Numbered from the stretch's first letter, positions 15,377-25,068 are shown. The stretch: DNA of 49,568 bases from Chitinophaga tropicalis (GCF_009758205.1 NZ_WRXN01000023.1:1-49568); one strand, 5' to 3'. The notes: generated from the letters alone by a model not told the origin. Made by a program: numbers and translations.

Positions 15377-16573
15377 ATGAGCCAATTCTCCAACTATAAT
15401 TTCAGCGGCAAAAAAGCAGTTGTGCGTGTAGATTTCAACGTGCCTCTGAATGATAAATATGAAATCACTGACGATACCCGTATGACAGCGGCAGTGCCTA
15501 CCATTAAGAAGATCCTGAAAGATGGCGGAAGCGTTATCCTGATGTCTCACCTCGGACGTCCGAAAGATGGTCCTACAGAAAAATACTCTCTCAAACACCT
15601 CGTATACCACCTGGTGAAACTGCTGGACGGCGTTACCGTGAAATTTGCGGAAGACTGTATTGGCCCCGTAGCTGAGCAGGCTGCTGCTAACCTGAACGGC
15701 GGAGAAGTACTGCTGCTGGAAAACCTGCGTTTCCACAAAGAAGAAGAGAAAGGAGATAAGACATTTGCAGAAAAACTGTCCAAACTGGGCGACGTATACG
15801 TAAATGACGCCTTTGGTACTGCACACCGTGCACACGCTTCCACAGCTGTTATTGCTCAGTTCTATCCTGCAGACAAACGCATGTTCGGTCTGCTGATGGA
15901 AGCTGAAGTAGGCAACGCCGAGAAAGTGCTGAACGGCGCTGAAAAACCGTTCACCGCTATCCTGGGTGGTGCTAAAGTGAGCGACAAGATACTGATCATC
16001 GAAAACCTGATGGAAAAAGCCAACAACATCATCATCGGTGGCGGTATGGCTTATACTTTCCTGAAAGCACAGGGTAAAGAGATCGGTAACTCACTTGTTG
16101 AGAACGATAAACTGGAACTGGCACTGGAACTGCTGGCTAAAGCCAAAACTAAAGGTGTACAGCTCATCCTGCCTGTTGACTCTGTAGCCGCAGATAAATT
16201 TGCTGCAGATGCCAACACCCAGGTAGTAAGCAATGACAACATCCCTGCCGGTTGGATGGGACTGGATATAGGAGAAAAATCAGTTGCCCTGTTCAGCGAA
16301 ACTATCAGCCAGTCAAAAACGATCCTGTGGAATGGTCCCATGGGCGTATTTGAAATGAAAGCTTTCCAGAATGGTACCAAAGCTGTGGCAGACGCTATTG
16401 TACTGGCTACTTCCAAAGGTGCTTTCTCCCTGGTAGGTGGTGGTGACTCCGTTGCTGCTGTAAACCAGTTCGGACTGTCTGAAAAAGTTAGTTATGTATC
16501 TACCGGTGGTGGCGCTATGCTGGAGTTCTTTGAAGGAAAAGACCTGCCAGGTATCTCTGCTGTAAAAGCATAA
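15377..16573 (+). CDS. pgk: Phosphoglycerate kinase
   Basis: 398 residues, full family length. The N-terminal substrate domain has VRVDFNVPLN and SHLGRPK, with FVNDAFGTAHRAHAS-type residues. The C-terminal nucleotide domain has GGAKVSDK and the closing GGGDSVAAVNQFG / STGGGAMLEFFEG. It transfers phosphate from 1,3-bisphosphoglycerate to ADP in glycolysis. Directly downstream of gap and probably co-regulated with it. Confidence 0.98.
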   Translation: MSQFSNYNFSGKKAVVRVDFNVPLNDKYEITDDTRMTAAVPTIKKILKDGGSVILMSHLGRPKDGPTEKYSLKHLVYHLVKLLDGVTVKFAEDCIGPVAEQAAANLNGGEVLLLENLRFHKEEEKGDKTFAEKLSKLGDVYVNDAFGTAHRAHASTAVIAQFYPADKRMFGLLMEAEVGNAEKVLNGAEKPFTAILGGAKVSDKILIIENLMEKANNIIIGGGMAYTFLKAQGKEIGNSLVENDKLELALELLAKAKTKGVQLILPVDSVAADKFAADANTQVVSNDNIPAGWMGLDIGEKSVALFSETISQSKTILWNGPMGVFEMKAFQNGTKAVADAIVLATSKGAFSLVGGGDSVAAVNQFGLSEKVSYVSTGGGAMLEFFEGKDLPGISAVKA

Positions 16574-16606
16574 TGTAAATATTCAGGCCGGAACCTCCGG
16601 CTACAG

Positions 16607-16641
16607 GAAAGCCTTCACCATATGGTGAAGGCTTTCTTTTT
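16607..16641 (+). terminator. Terminator after pgk
   Basis: 14-bp perfect stem (16607-16620 with 16623-16636) followed by TTTTT. A perfect palindrome GCCGGCCGGC follows at 16651-16660, before the next gene. Confidence 0.9.
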
Positions 16642-16689
16642 AAAAGGAAGGCCGGCCGGCCGGAAATTATTTTTTAGTATCTTGAATGC

Positions 16690-17946
16690 ATGGGTCAATT
16701 ATATAAGCATCTATACTTCCAGGTGATAGTAGCCATCTGCCTGGGAATTCTGGCAGGAGCACTATTCCCGGCTATAGCGCCAACCGGTGAAATGATGAGT
16801 AAGATCTTCATCAACCTCATAAAAATGCTGATAGCTCCCATTATTTTCCTGACAATAGTACTGGGAATAGCCCGCATGGGAGATATGAAGAAGGTAGGCA
16901 GGGTAGGAGGCAAAGCCTTGCTGTACTTTGAAATAGTCACCACACTGGCCATTACAATAGGCCTGATAGTAGCCAATCTCCTGCAGCCAGGCAAAGGCAT
17001 AGCCTTCACCAATACAGATACTTCTGCCGTTGCAAAGATCGAGAAAGCGGCCGAAGGCTTCAGCTGGACAGAATTCCTGATGCACATCGTCCCTTCCAAT
17101 GCCGTAGAATCCTTTGCCAAAGGAGATATTCTCCAGGTGCTCATCTTTGCGATACTGTTCGGTTATGGCATCACCAAAATGAAAGAAAGTGGCCCCGCAC
17201 TCCTGCTCACATTTGAAAGAATATCTGAAGTTTTCTTCAACGTTCTGAAGCTTATCATGAAACTGGCGCCGCTGGGGGCTTTCGGTGGAATGGCCTTTAC
17301 AGTGGGTACATACGGGTTAAAATCACTTACGCCCATGATCAAGCTGATGGGATGTGTATACCTCACCATGTTCTTCTTTATAGTGGTAGTATTAGGAACA
17401 ATTGCCAGGATGTACCGTTTTAGTTTGTGGCAATACCTTAAATTTATAAAGAATGAAATACTGATAGTACTGGGTACGTCTTCTTCCGAATCGGCACTGC
17501 CGGGACTGATGGAACGACTGGAGCAGCTGGGATGCGCCAGGCAGGTAGTAGGCCTGGTAGTGCCCACAGGATATTCATTCAACCTGGATGGTACCAGCAT
17601 ATACCTGTCTATGGCTGTAATATTCCTGACGCAGGTGTTCAACGTAAACCTCACCTTATTGCAGGAAATAACTATCATAGGTATACTGATGATCACTTCC
17701 AAAGGTGCGGCAGGCATTACCGGCAGTGGTTTTATTGTACTGGCATCTACATTATCCGTTATTAAGGTGATTCCTATAGAAGGACTGGCAATACTGATAG
17801 GAGTGGACCGTTTTATGTCTGAAGCAAGAGCCATCACCAATATCATAGGTAATGGAGTAGCCACCATTGTGATGGCAAAAAGCGAGAACGCATTTGACGA
17901 AGAGAAATACCGTGCAGCTATCGGTGGAGGTCACAAAACTATATAA
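16690..17946 (+). CDS. dctA: Dicarboxylate/amino-acid:cation symporter (DctA/GltP family)
   Basis: 418 residues with eight hydrophobic helices and two re-entrant hairpins expected for the DAACS family. Signature parts are the serine-rich GTSSSESALPGL, VPTGYSFNLDGTSIYLS with the NLDGT cation site, TSKGAAGITGSGF and the C-terminal DRFMSEARAITNIIGN. It imports C4-dicarboxylates or acidic amino acids with protons or sodium through the inner membrane. The kinase gene starts 17 bases after its stop, suggesting co-transcription. The substrate cannot be told from sequence alone; the dctA name reflects best overall resemblance. Confidence 0.9.
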   Translation: MGQLYKHLYFQVIVAICLGILAGALFPAIAPTGEMMSKIFINLIKMLIAPIIFLTIVLGIARMGDMKKVGRVGGKALLYFEIVTTLAITIGLIVANLLQPGKGIAFTNTDTSAVAKIEKAAEGFSWTEFLMHIVPSNAVESFAKGDILQVLIFAILFGYGITKMKESGPALLLTFERISEVFFNVLKLIMKLAPLGAFGGMAFTVGTYGLKSLTPMIKLMGCVYLTMFFFIVVVLGTIARMYRFSLWQYLKFIKNEILIVLGTSSSESALPGLMERLEQLGCARQVVGLVVPTGYSFNLDGTSIYLSMAVIFLTQVFNVNLTLLQEITIIGILMITSKGAAGITGSGFIVLASTLSVIKVIPIEGLAILIGVDRFMSEARAITNIIGNGVATIVMAKSENAFDEEKYRAAIGGGHKTI

Positions 17947-17962
17947 TCCTTTCGGCCCCAAT

Positions 17963-20900
17963 ATGAAAAGGCATTTTTCTGTCGGCTTATATGTCCATGC
18001 CATGTTATTATGGCTGATGATGTATTGCCCGCCGGTGAATGCCCAGGAACCACCCAACTCTTACAGCTTTGCACACCTGGACCGGGAAAACGGCCTTGCC
18101 AGCAATCATGTCTCTGCTATTCTACAGGACAGTAAAGGATTCATATGGATAGCCAGTACGGCCCTTCAGCGTTATGACGGCAGTAACCTTGTTACCATTG
18201 CCAGTTTCGACAAAGTTCCCGGTTCTATTTACTATGATGATATCTGCCTTTGTGAAGATAGAAAAGGACGGATCTGGATGGGAGCGCCGGACAATATCCG
18301 TTATTACGATCCCGCCAGATCGGCCGTTACCGTGCTGAAAATTGATATACAGCCGGTATTGCAGGGCTCTCTCCATTGCAGCCGTATCATTGAAGACCAT
18401 GCCGGGACAATATGGGCCACTACCCAGGAAGGCCTGCTGCAGTTCGACGAAGACAGGAAAAGCTTTATCAAACCTCCCGGTATCCCCGAATCTCTCCGCA
18501 AACTATTATATAGTACTCTTATTGAAGATGCTGCCGGAAACCTCTGGATCAGCGGGAGGAATGGCATCTATATGCTTGACCCTGGCCGGAAAAAGCTCTA
18601 TCATGCAGATAATAATCCTTTCAGCCATCCACTACTGACCATTCGCAGCAGTGTAAAGCGGTTCTATATAGATGCCGGCCACCGTATATGGGTAGCCTCC
18701 CGCGGCGGAGATACATTGTATAGGTATGACCCCACAGCCAATGCCCTGAAGAAATTTGTTTTCCCCTTATACGGAATGGCGGGTAATAAGAGCCCCCAGG
18801 AAAATATGGTGACAGATATCATTTCCGACGCAGAACAGCATGTCTGGATATCAACAGAACTGGGAGGTGTTTACCAGTATAATGACAGCACAGGCAAATT
18901 CACTGCTAATATAAAGGCCGATAACACGGACGATAAAAGCCTCCATTATGATTTTGAGGTGAACTGTTTTCTGAACGACCGTGACGGCCGGCTCTGGATA
19001 GGGACTGACAGGGGGGTAAATATACTCGGGCTGCAGGACCCTTCTTTCAGGATCATGGACCACCGTACCCGCTTCCATAATACTACCACACATTTACCGC
19101 GTACAGAGGTGACCGGTCTTTTCCAGGATAGCAATGGAAATATTTATGCCGGTTACTGGGGAAAAGGATTCAGCTGGCTGCAGCCGGGACTGGAGCTGAA
19201 GCAACAGTTCACATATGGACAGAATGATCCTGCTCATCAGCTGAAAGAGGAGCGGAGCCTGGTCTGGAGCTTTGCAGAAATGCCTGGAGGCCAGGTACTG
19301 ATAGGACAGGAGAATGGCTGGTTGTCGGTATTTGATCCGCAGCAAGGAAAGTTCACCGCCCACCATCACTCACCCCTGTTTGGCGAACAAACCCTGATGA
19401 CCATGCTGCCATTAAGTGATACTTCCGTCTGGATAGGTTTGTATAAGAAGGGCATTGTTCGTTGGAATGCAAGGAAAAATCAGTTCTATGCTTACCCCGA
19501 ACTGCTGCAGTTTGTAAAACGTGCAGCGACGGTCATGGATATTGCTCCCCAGTACGATTCCCTGTTATGGCTGGCCACCAGCGATGCCGGCCTGATAAGA
19601 TTCAATGTTTTCTCCAGGCAGCTTTCCCTGCCGGGGATCTTTCATATCGATAAACTCACCATCAGTAATATTACCTGTCTTGATTTCCTGGATGATACCA
19701 CACTGGCTGCCGGTACTGATCATGGATTGTGGTTATACAACACCAGGAGCGGGAAGGCGCAACCATTAAAGATCAATGGCGCGCTGTTTGATGAATGGGT
19801 GCTCAACATGCAGAAGAACGGGCGTGAAGGGCTGTGGTTCACCACCCAATATGGCTTTTACAGGTTTAACCGTAGCAGGGGAAGCCTGGAAACATTTGTA
19901 CAGTCAGTCGATATCATTGACAATACCCGGAAGGTAAGACGGACCATATCTCCTTTGCGGAATGGCTGCCTGATGGTAGGCGCCTCAGATCATTTTGTAG
20001 TGTTTGATCCTGCTCATCTCAGGGTAGCGCCTCCTCCGCCGGATGTAACGATCATCAATTTCAGGGCAATGGATACTACCGTGCAGCTGGGACTGACGCA
20101 GGAAGGATATACACCGGTGGTATTATCACACCGGCAGAATTTTATCAATATTGAATTTAAAAGCCTGCAATACCAGCATGAAACACTGGACTACCTGTTC
20201 CAGCTGGAAGGAGTGGATGAAGAATGGGTGAAAGCAGAAGGAGTGCTGGTAGCAAGGTATACCAATCTGCCTCCTGGCACTTATGTATTCAGGGTACGTA
20301 GTGTAAATAAGGCCGGTACCTTTTCGTCTCATGTTACTTCGTTGTCTGTCAATATCATGCCTGCCTTCTGGCAAACAAACTGGTTCAGGGCATTATGTAT
20401 CCTGCTGATAGCAGTGCTGATTTATGTCTATTTTAAATTGCGGGTGAATGCCATTAAGCAGGAAGCCCGCAGAAGAACAGCCATACAACAGCAGATAGCC
20501 CAGCTGGAAATGAAGGCCCTGCGTGCACAGATGAACCCTCATTTTATTTTCAATGCACTTAATTCCATACAGACGTTCATGATGAAACGGGAAACAGAAC
20601 AGGCCCTGTCTTACCTGAGCCGTTTTGCCCGCCTGATAAGGAATGTACTGGACAATTCACAGCTGAACAGCATTCCTGTATCCAAGGAGCTGAGAATGCT
20701 GGAGAATTACCTTGAGCTGGAAAAGCTTCGTTTTGCCGATCAGTTTAGTTACAGTATTACTGTTGATCCGGATATTGATCCTGATTTTACAGACATTCCT
20801 ACTATGGTGTTACAGCCATTCCTGGAAAATGCCATCTGGCATGGCTTACTGCATAAGAAAGAAAAAGGAAGGGTAGATATCAGGTTTCACAAACGGGAGG

Positions 20901-21139
20901 ATAGCGTGCTTTGTGTGATAGAGGATAATGGAATGGGAAGAGAGAGAGCCGCTGCACAACGGGGAGGAGAGGAGCATCATTCCCGTGGTTTACAGATCAC
21001 GCGTGACAGGCTGGCGTTGTACAACCGCCGGTTTAATATGAATGCTACGTTTGATATTGAAGATCTGTATGATGAAGATGGGCAGCCGGCAGGGACCCGC
21101 GTTAATGTCTGGTTCCCGCTGCATGATGATAATGGTTGA
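17963..21139 (+). CDS. Sensor histidine kinase with two-component propeller and Y_Y_Y domain
   Basis: 1058 residues. A signal peptide (residues 1-27) is followed by about 650 residues of repeated propeller blades (pattern such as LQDSKGFIWIAS, EDRKGRIWMG, EDAAGNLWIS, NDRDGRLWIGT). Next come a Y_Y_Y domain (LEGVDEEWVKAEG, YTNLPPGTYVFRV), one membrane helix near 806-826, a coiled linker, then a LytS-type kinase domain with MNPHFIFNALNS (His860) and an ATPase region with FLENAIWHG. The sensor is periplasmic. There is no receiver or DNA-binding domain fused and no response regulator adjacent. The start is at 17963, since the longer frame overlaps dctA. Probably co-transcribed with dctA. Confidence 0.92.
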   Translation: MKRHFSVGLYVHAMLLWLMMYCPPVNAQEPPNSYSFAHLDRENGLASNHVSAILQDSKGFIWIASTALQRYDGSNLVTIASFDKVPGSIYYDDICLCEDRKGRIWMGAPDNIRYYDPARSAVTVLKIDIQPVLQGSLHCSRIIEDHAGTIWATTQEGLLQFDEDRKSFIKPPGIPESLRKLLYSTLIEDAAGNLWISGRNGIYMLDPGRKKLYHADNNPFSHPLLTIRSSVKRFYIDAGHRIWVASRGGDTLYRYDPTANALKKFVFPLYGMAGNKSPQENMVTDIISDAEQHVWISTELGGVYQYNDSTGKFTANIKADNTDDKSLHYDFEVNCFLNDRDGRLWIGTDRGVNILGLQDPSFRIMDHRTRFHNTTTHLPRTEVTGLFQDSNGNIYAGYWGKGFSWLQPGLELKQQFTYGQNDPAHQLKEERSLVWSFAEMPGGQVLIGQENGWLSVFDPQQGKFTAHHHSPLFGEQTLMTMLPLSDTSVWIGLYKKGIVRWNARKNQFYAYPELLQFVKRAATVMDIAPQYDSLLWLATSDAGLIRFNVFSRQLSLPGIFHIDKLTISNITCLDFLDDTTLAAGTDHGLWLYNTRSGKAQPLKINGALFDEWVLNMQKNGREGLWFTTQYGFYRFNRSRGSLETFVQSVDIIDNTRKVRRTISPLRNGCLMVGASDHFVVFDPAHLRVAPPPPDVTIINFRAMDTTVQLGLTQEGYTPVVLSHRQNFINIEFKSLQYQHETLDYLFQLEGVDEEWVKAEGVLVARYTNLPPGTYVFRVRSVNKAGTFSSHVTSLSVNIMPAFWQTNWFRALCILLIAVLIYVYFKLRVNAIKQEARRRTAIQQQIAQLEMKALRAQMNPHFIFNALNSIQTFMMKRETEQALSYLSRFARLIRNVLDNSQLNSIPVSKELRMLENYLELEKLRFADQFSYSITVDPDIDPDFTDIPTMVLQPFLENAIWHGLLHKKEKGRVDIRFHKREDSVLCVIEDNGMGRERAAAQRGGEEHHSRGLQITRDRLALYNRRFNMNATFDIEDLYDEDGQPAGTRVNVWFPLHDDNG

Positions 21140-21142
21140 ACT

Positions 21143-21187
21143 AAAAAAGAGAAGCTTTCGCCTACGGGCAAAAGCTTCTCTTTAAAA
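21143..21187. terminator. Bidirectional terminator between kinase and TPM gene
   Basis: About 17-bp stem with one mismatch (21146-21162 with 21166-21183), loop centred on TAC, A run before and T run after. Confidence 0.85.
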
Positions 21188-21198
21188 ACATTCTTTTC

Positions 21199-21990
21199 TT
21201 ACCAGTTGCCACTGGCTCCGCCACCACTACCGGAACCTCCGCCAAACCCGCCGAAGCCTCCTCCGCCGCCACCCCAGCTGTCTCCGCCGGAGCTACCTCC
21301 GCCAAAGCCGCCAAGGCCACCCAGTCCGCCAACCGGTCCTATCCAGCCACCCCAGCCGCGCCTGCTGATAGTAGTACCACCGGTACCACCGCCGCCACGG
21401 TTTCTCAGGATGATGATAACAATGAAGATGATGATCGCAAGGACAAAGAGCCCGCCGGCATTGCCGGTAGATCTGCCTCCCCTGCGGGGTGAGGTGTCTT
21501 TATACTCGCCGGCCGCTGCCGCTATGATCTTGTCTACCGCTTCATCTAATCCCTGGTAGTAGTGCTGCTCACGGAAATTGGGTTTGATGATCTGGTCAAT
21601 GATACGGTTGGCTATTGCATCCGGCAATACGCCTTCCATACCAGTGCCTGTTTCTATACGTATTTTCCGGTCCTGTACAGCTACGAGAATAAGCACGCCA
21701 TTGTTCTTTTCTTTAGTGCCTATGCCCCAGGTACGCAGGATCTTCAATGCAACTTCGGCAATGTCATAGTCGCCGGCTGTAGGTATTGTTACGATAGCGA
21801 TCTGCGTAGAGGTACTATCGTTATAGGCTACAAGTTTGCTTTCCAGCGTCTCTGCCTCGTTTCCTAACAATATACCCGCCAGGTCATTTACCAGTCTTGG
21901 CGGGTTGGGCCTGGGAGGAATGTCCTGGGCCTTTACCTGCCATCCGGTAATTATCAATAAAACCAGCCATAACCAGCAAACTTTCCTCAT
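21199..21990 (-). CDS. TPM-domain protein with glycine-rich tail (YgcG-like)
   Basis: 263 residues: signal peptide (1-21), a TPM domain of about 130 residues (LVNDLAGILLGNEAETLE, IVTIPTAGDYDIAEVALKI, NNGVLILVAVQDRKIRIETG), one membrane helix near 178-197, and a long glycine/serine/tryptophan-rich low-complexity tail. TPM domains have been assigned phosphatase activity in plants (thylakoid Psb32-like), but the role of bacterial ones is uncertain. Last gene of the lemA operon. The tail makes the antisense strand proline-rich, which creates false frames. Confidence 0.9.
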   Translation of the reverse strand: MRKVCWLWLVLLIITGWQVKAQDIPPRPNPPRLVNDLAGILLGNEAETLESKLVAYNDSTSTQIAIVTIPTAGDYDIAEVALKILRTWGIGTKEKNNGVLILVAVQDRKIRIETGTGMEGVLPDAIANRIIDQIIKPNFREQHYYQGLDEAVDKIIAAAAGEYKDTSPRRGGRSTGNAGGLFVLAIIIFIVIIILRNRGGGGTGGTTISRRGWGGWIGPVGGLGGLGGFGGGSSGGDSWGGGGGGFGGFGGGSGSGGGASGNW

Positions 21991-22003
21991 TGTGTTTAAT
22001 TTT

Positions 22004-22459
22004 TTATCTACCGATCACAATATCATCGGGTAATTCGTTTTCATCGCCCCCTTCAAAAGGAAAGTGGCCGCAGAGCGTTTCTCCTATTTCAGTGATACAC
22101 GCTTCAATACCGCCAATAATATCATTGCGGGTAAAATAGCTGATCATCAGGGCCGCTTCCTTTTCCCAGAAAGAGGTACCTACTTTTTCATGGATGCCGC
22201 TGTCACCCAGTATTGCATATTGCCTGTCCTTTAATGCGATGTAAAGCAGCACACCATTTCTTAAGCGGGTTTTCTCCATTCCCAGCTGAAGGAAGATTTC
22301 CTGTGCCCTGTCCTTAGGGTCTACATATTTGCAATGACTTTCTACGTATAGCCGTATCTCTCCACTTGTCATTCTTTCGGCATTACGTATAACCTGTACC
22401 AGGCGTTCTTTTTCAGCCTCCGTCAGGAGTTCCTTTTTTTTGAACGGGAATATGCTCAT
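22004..22459 (-). CDS. TPM-domain protein, short form
   Basis: 151 residues, no signal peptide. It contains the TPM outline (LVQVIRNAERMTSGEIRLYVES, NGVLLYIALKDRQYAILGDSG) and ends in an acidic tail. It lies between lemA and the longer TPM gene with gaps of 14 and 13 bases, so the three are co-transcribed. LemA plus two TPM proteins is a frequent set in Bacteroidota, thought to work at the membrane; the activity is unknown. Confidence 0.88.
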   Translation of the reverse strand: MSIFPFKKKELLTEAEKERLVQVIRNAERMTSGEIRLYVESHCKYVDPKDRAQEIFLQLGMEKTRLRNGVLLYIALKDRQYAILGDSGIHEKVGTSFWEKEAALMISYFTRNDIIGGIEACITEIGETLCGHFPFEGGDENELPDDIVIGR

Positions 22460-22473
22460 AAAAGCAGATTTTT

Positions 22474-23064
22474 TTAGAACTGAACCTTGGGAGCATCTTT
22501 TGCAGCCTGATCTGCTTCAAAATATCCTTTAGGAGCAAAACCACCGAAACCGGCAATGATATTGTTAGGGAAGGTGCGGATAGAGCTGTTATATCCCTGA
22601 ACAGAAGTGTTGAAATCATTACGGGCAACGGTTATACGGTTTTCAGTACCTTCTATCTGTGCCTGCAGGTCCAGGAAGTTCTGGTTGGCTTTCAGTTCAG
22701 GATAGCTTTCTGAAACAGCCAGTAATCTTCCCAGCGCTGCGCTCAGCTGGCCCTGCGCCTGCTGGAACTGTTGTACTTTCTCAGGGGTGAGATCGTCAGG
22801 GTTCACCGTGATCTGCGTAGCTTTTGCACGCGCTTCTATCACTTGTGTCAGCGTTTCTTTTTCAAAGTTAGCTGCGCCTTTAACGGTAGCAACAAGGTTG
22901 GGAATAAGATCACTTCTGCGCTGGTACTGGCTTTGAACAGCGCCCCATTTACCTTTCACGCCTTCTTCAAGTTGTACGATAGAGTTATATTTGGATACAC
23001 CGCAACCTCCAAATACAAGAATAACGGCGAGGATAACAATAATTACTACTGTACTTTTTTTCAT
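22474..23064 (-). CDS. lemA: LemA family protein, lipoprotein-like
   Basis: 196 residues from the ATG at 23064. The N-terminal helix ends with VFGGC (Cys21), a lipobox. The LemA domain follows: KYNSIVQLEEGVKGKWGAVQ, QYQRRSDLIPNLVATVKG and a long alpha-helical coil with NRITVARNDFN and VQGYNSSIRTFPNN. It is anchored at the membrane facing the periplasm. The function is not established in bacteria generally. It is first in the operon with two TPM proteins and has a clear promoter about 40 bases upstream. Confidence 0.94.
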   Translation of the reverse strand: MKKSTVVIIVILAVILVFGGCGVSKYNSIVQLEEGVKGKWGAVQSQYQRRSDLIPNLVATVKGAANFEKETLTQVIEARAKATQITVNPDDLTPEKVQQFQQAQGQLSAALGRLLAVSESYPELKANQNFLDLQAQIEGTENRITVARNDFNTSVQGYNSSIRTFPNNIIAGFGGFAPKGYFEADQAAKDAPKVQF

Positions 23065-23103
23065 TTGAATAAAGATTTTAAGTTTTAGTCTGAATAGCAG
23101 AGG

Positions 23104-23133
23104 CAAACATAACGGGTTTTTTTTAATCTGCAA
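23104..23133 (-). promoter_or_regulatory. Promoter of the lemA operon
   Basis: On the minus strand TTG (23131-23133), 19 bases, TATGTTTG (23104-23111). The predicted leader is about 33 bases. Confidence 0.7.
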
Positions 23134-23134
23134 G

Positions 23135-23389
23135 GTGTTCAATTAACGATAAAACACCGTTATTTTACTTTCACAGCCAAGATGTTATCGTTGTCGAAAA
23201 AAAGAATAGCTGAATGTGTGTTTCTCTATAATTTTGTCACATATTTCCGGTAGTCTGATTTGGAACGGTTTGTAAATAAGTGAGTTAGGATTAAAGAGTC
23301 ATGTAAGTTCTTGTTTTTCAGGAGTCTATCATCTTTCATTCGTTTGTAACGCTTTTATTTTTAATTAATTTGAATTTAAGTCTGCGTCA
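23135..23389. other. Intergenic region upstream of lemA and the CheY-like gene
   Basis: AT-rich, no open frame of note. A -7-like box TAATTTTG lies at 23229-23236 but has no partner -33 and is ~150 bases from the next start. I see nothing else. Confidence 0.5.
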
Positions 23390-23854
23390 ATGAGTGCACA
23401 ACACATCCATATTCTGTATGTCGATGATGAGATACACAACCTGAATGCTTTTAAAGCATCGTTCCGTAGGCTTTACACAGTGTTTACGGCTTCATCGGCA
23501 GAAGAGGCGGAAAAAGTATTGGAACAGCAGGAGATACAGATCATTATCTCTGATCAGAGAATGCCTAAGATGACCGGGATCGAATTTTTTGAATCTATCC
23601 TTAACAAATACCCTGAGCCTATACGCATTTTATTAACAGGGTATGCGGACATCAATGCAGTGATCGATGCCATCAACAAAGGACAGGTATACAAGTATTT
23701 TTCCAAGCCCTGGAATGATGAAGAACTGCGGCATAACATCGAAAAGGCATACGAAGTATATGCCCTGCGCAAAGAAAACAAGGAGCTGACAGCTAAATTG
23801 CTGGATGTCAATGAAAAATTGGAGTTCCTGTTACGTCAGAAACTGATCTCCTGA
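23390..23854 (+). CDS. CheY-like response regulator with C-terminal coiled coil
   Basis: 154 residues. An intact receiver domain: D12/D13 in YVDDE, phospho-acceptor D55 in IIISDQRMP, T83, K106 in YFSKPW. The sequence is closest in style to RpfG-type receivers (LLTGYADINAVIDAINKG), but no HD-GYP domain follows; a ~40-residue charged coil closes the protein (RKENKELTAKLLDVNEKLEF). It might act through protein contact. No kinase is adjacent. Convergent with FecR, five bases between stop codons. Confidence 0.9.
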   Translation: MSAQHIHILYVDDEIHNLNAFKASFRRLYTVFTASSAEEAEKVLEQQEIQIIISDQRMPKMTGIEFFESILNKYPEPIRILLTGYADINAVIDAINKGQVYKYFSKPWNDEELRHNIEKAYEVYALRKENKELTAKLLDVNEKLEFLLRQKLIS

Positions 23855-23859
23855 TCTCA

Positions 23860-25068
23860 TCAGGGTTTTTTAATGGCAAAATGAACGGTCCCATCATAAA
23901 TCTGGTAATCAAGCCCTGTTTCAAGACAGATCTCTTCAAGAAAGACCTTAACAGACTGATCCTTGTCCAGTTCTCCTGAAAAAGTCTGACGCGCTATGGA
24001 TGGTGAAGCAAATTCCAGCTTCAGGCCAAACCAGCGCATCATAACAGGACCAAGTTCAGCAAGCGGCTTTTTACGGAAACGGTAAATACCGTCTCTCCAG
24101 CCAAGTGTAACATCTTCGTCAAAGCGTTTTACCTTAAAACGTTCTCCCGGCCGGTAAATGGCTTCATAACCGGGTTTTAAGGTAACATCCAGGCTGTCTC
24201 CTACATCTGTTATAACACTGCCCGTGACCAGTGAAGTGGTGATCACGTTAGCATCGTATGAATTTACGTTGAATGCCGTGCCCAGCGCTATCACTGAAGT
24301 AGTGCCCGTATGTACTATGAACGGTTGTGAAGGATTATGCGCTACCGTAAAGTAAGCCTCTCCTTCCAGGTACACTTCCCTGGTCTTACCGGGAAATATA
24401 AAGGGGAAGCGGAGGGTGGAACTTGCATTGAGATGTACTTCCGTACCATCAGAAAGCTCTATCCTGTAATCTGTCTGCGGGGGTACGGTCAGCGTATTCC
24501 ATTCTACTGCACTGCTCTGGTAAATGGAGTCATGCGTGATCCTGCCCGGAGGAGGAGGCGCCTGCACCATCATGCTGTCATGTTCAGGTTCCGCAACCGT
24601 AAGAGAAGCATCACTGGTTACAGTTTCCGGCAGGACCGCAACCTGCAGGGGCGCCCGCATCCTGTTACTGCGGGGCGTAGTAATATGTTTAGCCAGTACA
24701 GCTGGTTTCGAAGGAAGGAATGCAGGTTGGACCTGTTTCCTGAAAAACAACAGGCCACCACCAATAACACATATTGCAACCAGTATTGCTGCAGCTGCAC
24801 TGTGACGTTTTACAAGCCGGAAGGCCCTTACATGGAACGGCCTGGGAGCCAGTATAGCGGCTACCTGGTACCAGTCGTTCTCCACACGGAGATCGTTCAG
24901 GAACTCGCTGTTAGTGTAAAGGATCGCTTCCTCCTGCTCCAGCCAGCATTTACGGACCTGCTCATCTGTCTGGATAACCTTTTGCAGCAATTTATCTTCC
25001 ACTTCACTTAGATCGCCAAGCTGCTTTCGCAGGAGTAATGTGTATATATACTCTTGGTCGTATTTCAT
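23860..25068 (-). CDS. FecR-family anti-sigma factor
   Basis: 402 residues. A cytoplasmic N-terminal part (1-88), one membrane helix (about 90-109), then a periplasmic FecR domain (about 190-290; DYRIELSDGTEVHLNASS, YLEGEAYFTV) and a C-terminal DUF4974-type domain. Such proteins hold an ECF sigma factor until a TonB receptor signals. The partner gene upstream encodes only a sigma region-2 remnant, and no SusC/TonB receptor follows. It therefore looks like an orphan or rearranged copy. Confidence 0.92.
   Translation of the reverse strand: MKYDQEYIYTLLLRKQLGDLSEVEDKLLQKVIQTDEQVRKCWLEQEEAILYTNSEFLNDLRVENDWYQVAAILAPRPFHVRAFRLVKRHSAAAAILVAICVIGGGLLFFRKQVQPAFLPSKPAVLAKHITTPRSNRMRAPLQVAVLPETVTSDASLTVAEPEHDSMMVQAPPPPGRITHDSIYQSSAVEWNTLTVPPQTDYRIELSDGTEVHLNASSTLRFPFIFPGKTREVYLEGEAYFTVAHNPSQPFIVHTGTTSVIALGTAFNVNSYDANVITTSLVTGSVITDVGDSLDVTLKPGYEAIYRPGERFKVKRFDEDVTLGWRDGIYRFRKKPLAELGPVMMRWFGLKLEFASPSIARQTFSGELDKDQSVKVFLEEICLETGLDYQIYDGTVHFAIKKP

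Noticed and set aside
17894..17962. Upstream start for the propeller kinase
   Set aside because: Overlaps the end of dctA and would put residues ahead of a good signal peptide.
21206..21559. Proline-rich plus-strand frame
   Set aside because: Complement of the glycine-rich tail of the TPM protein.
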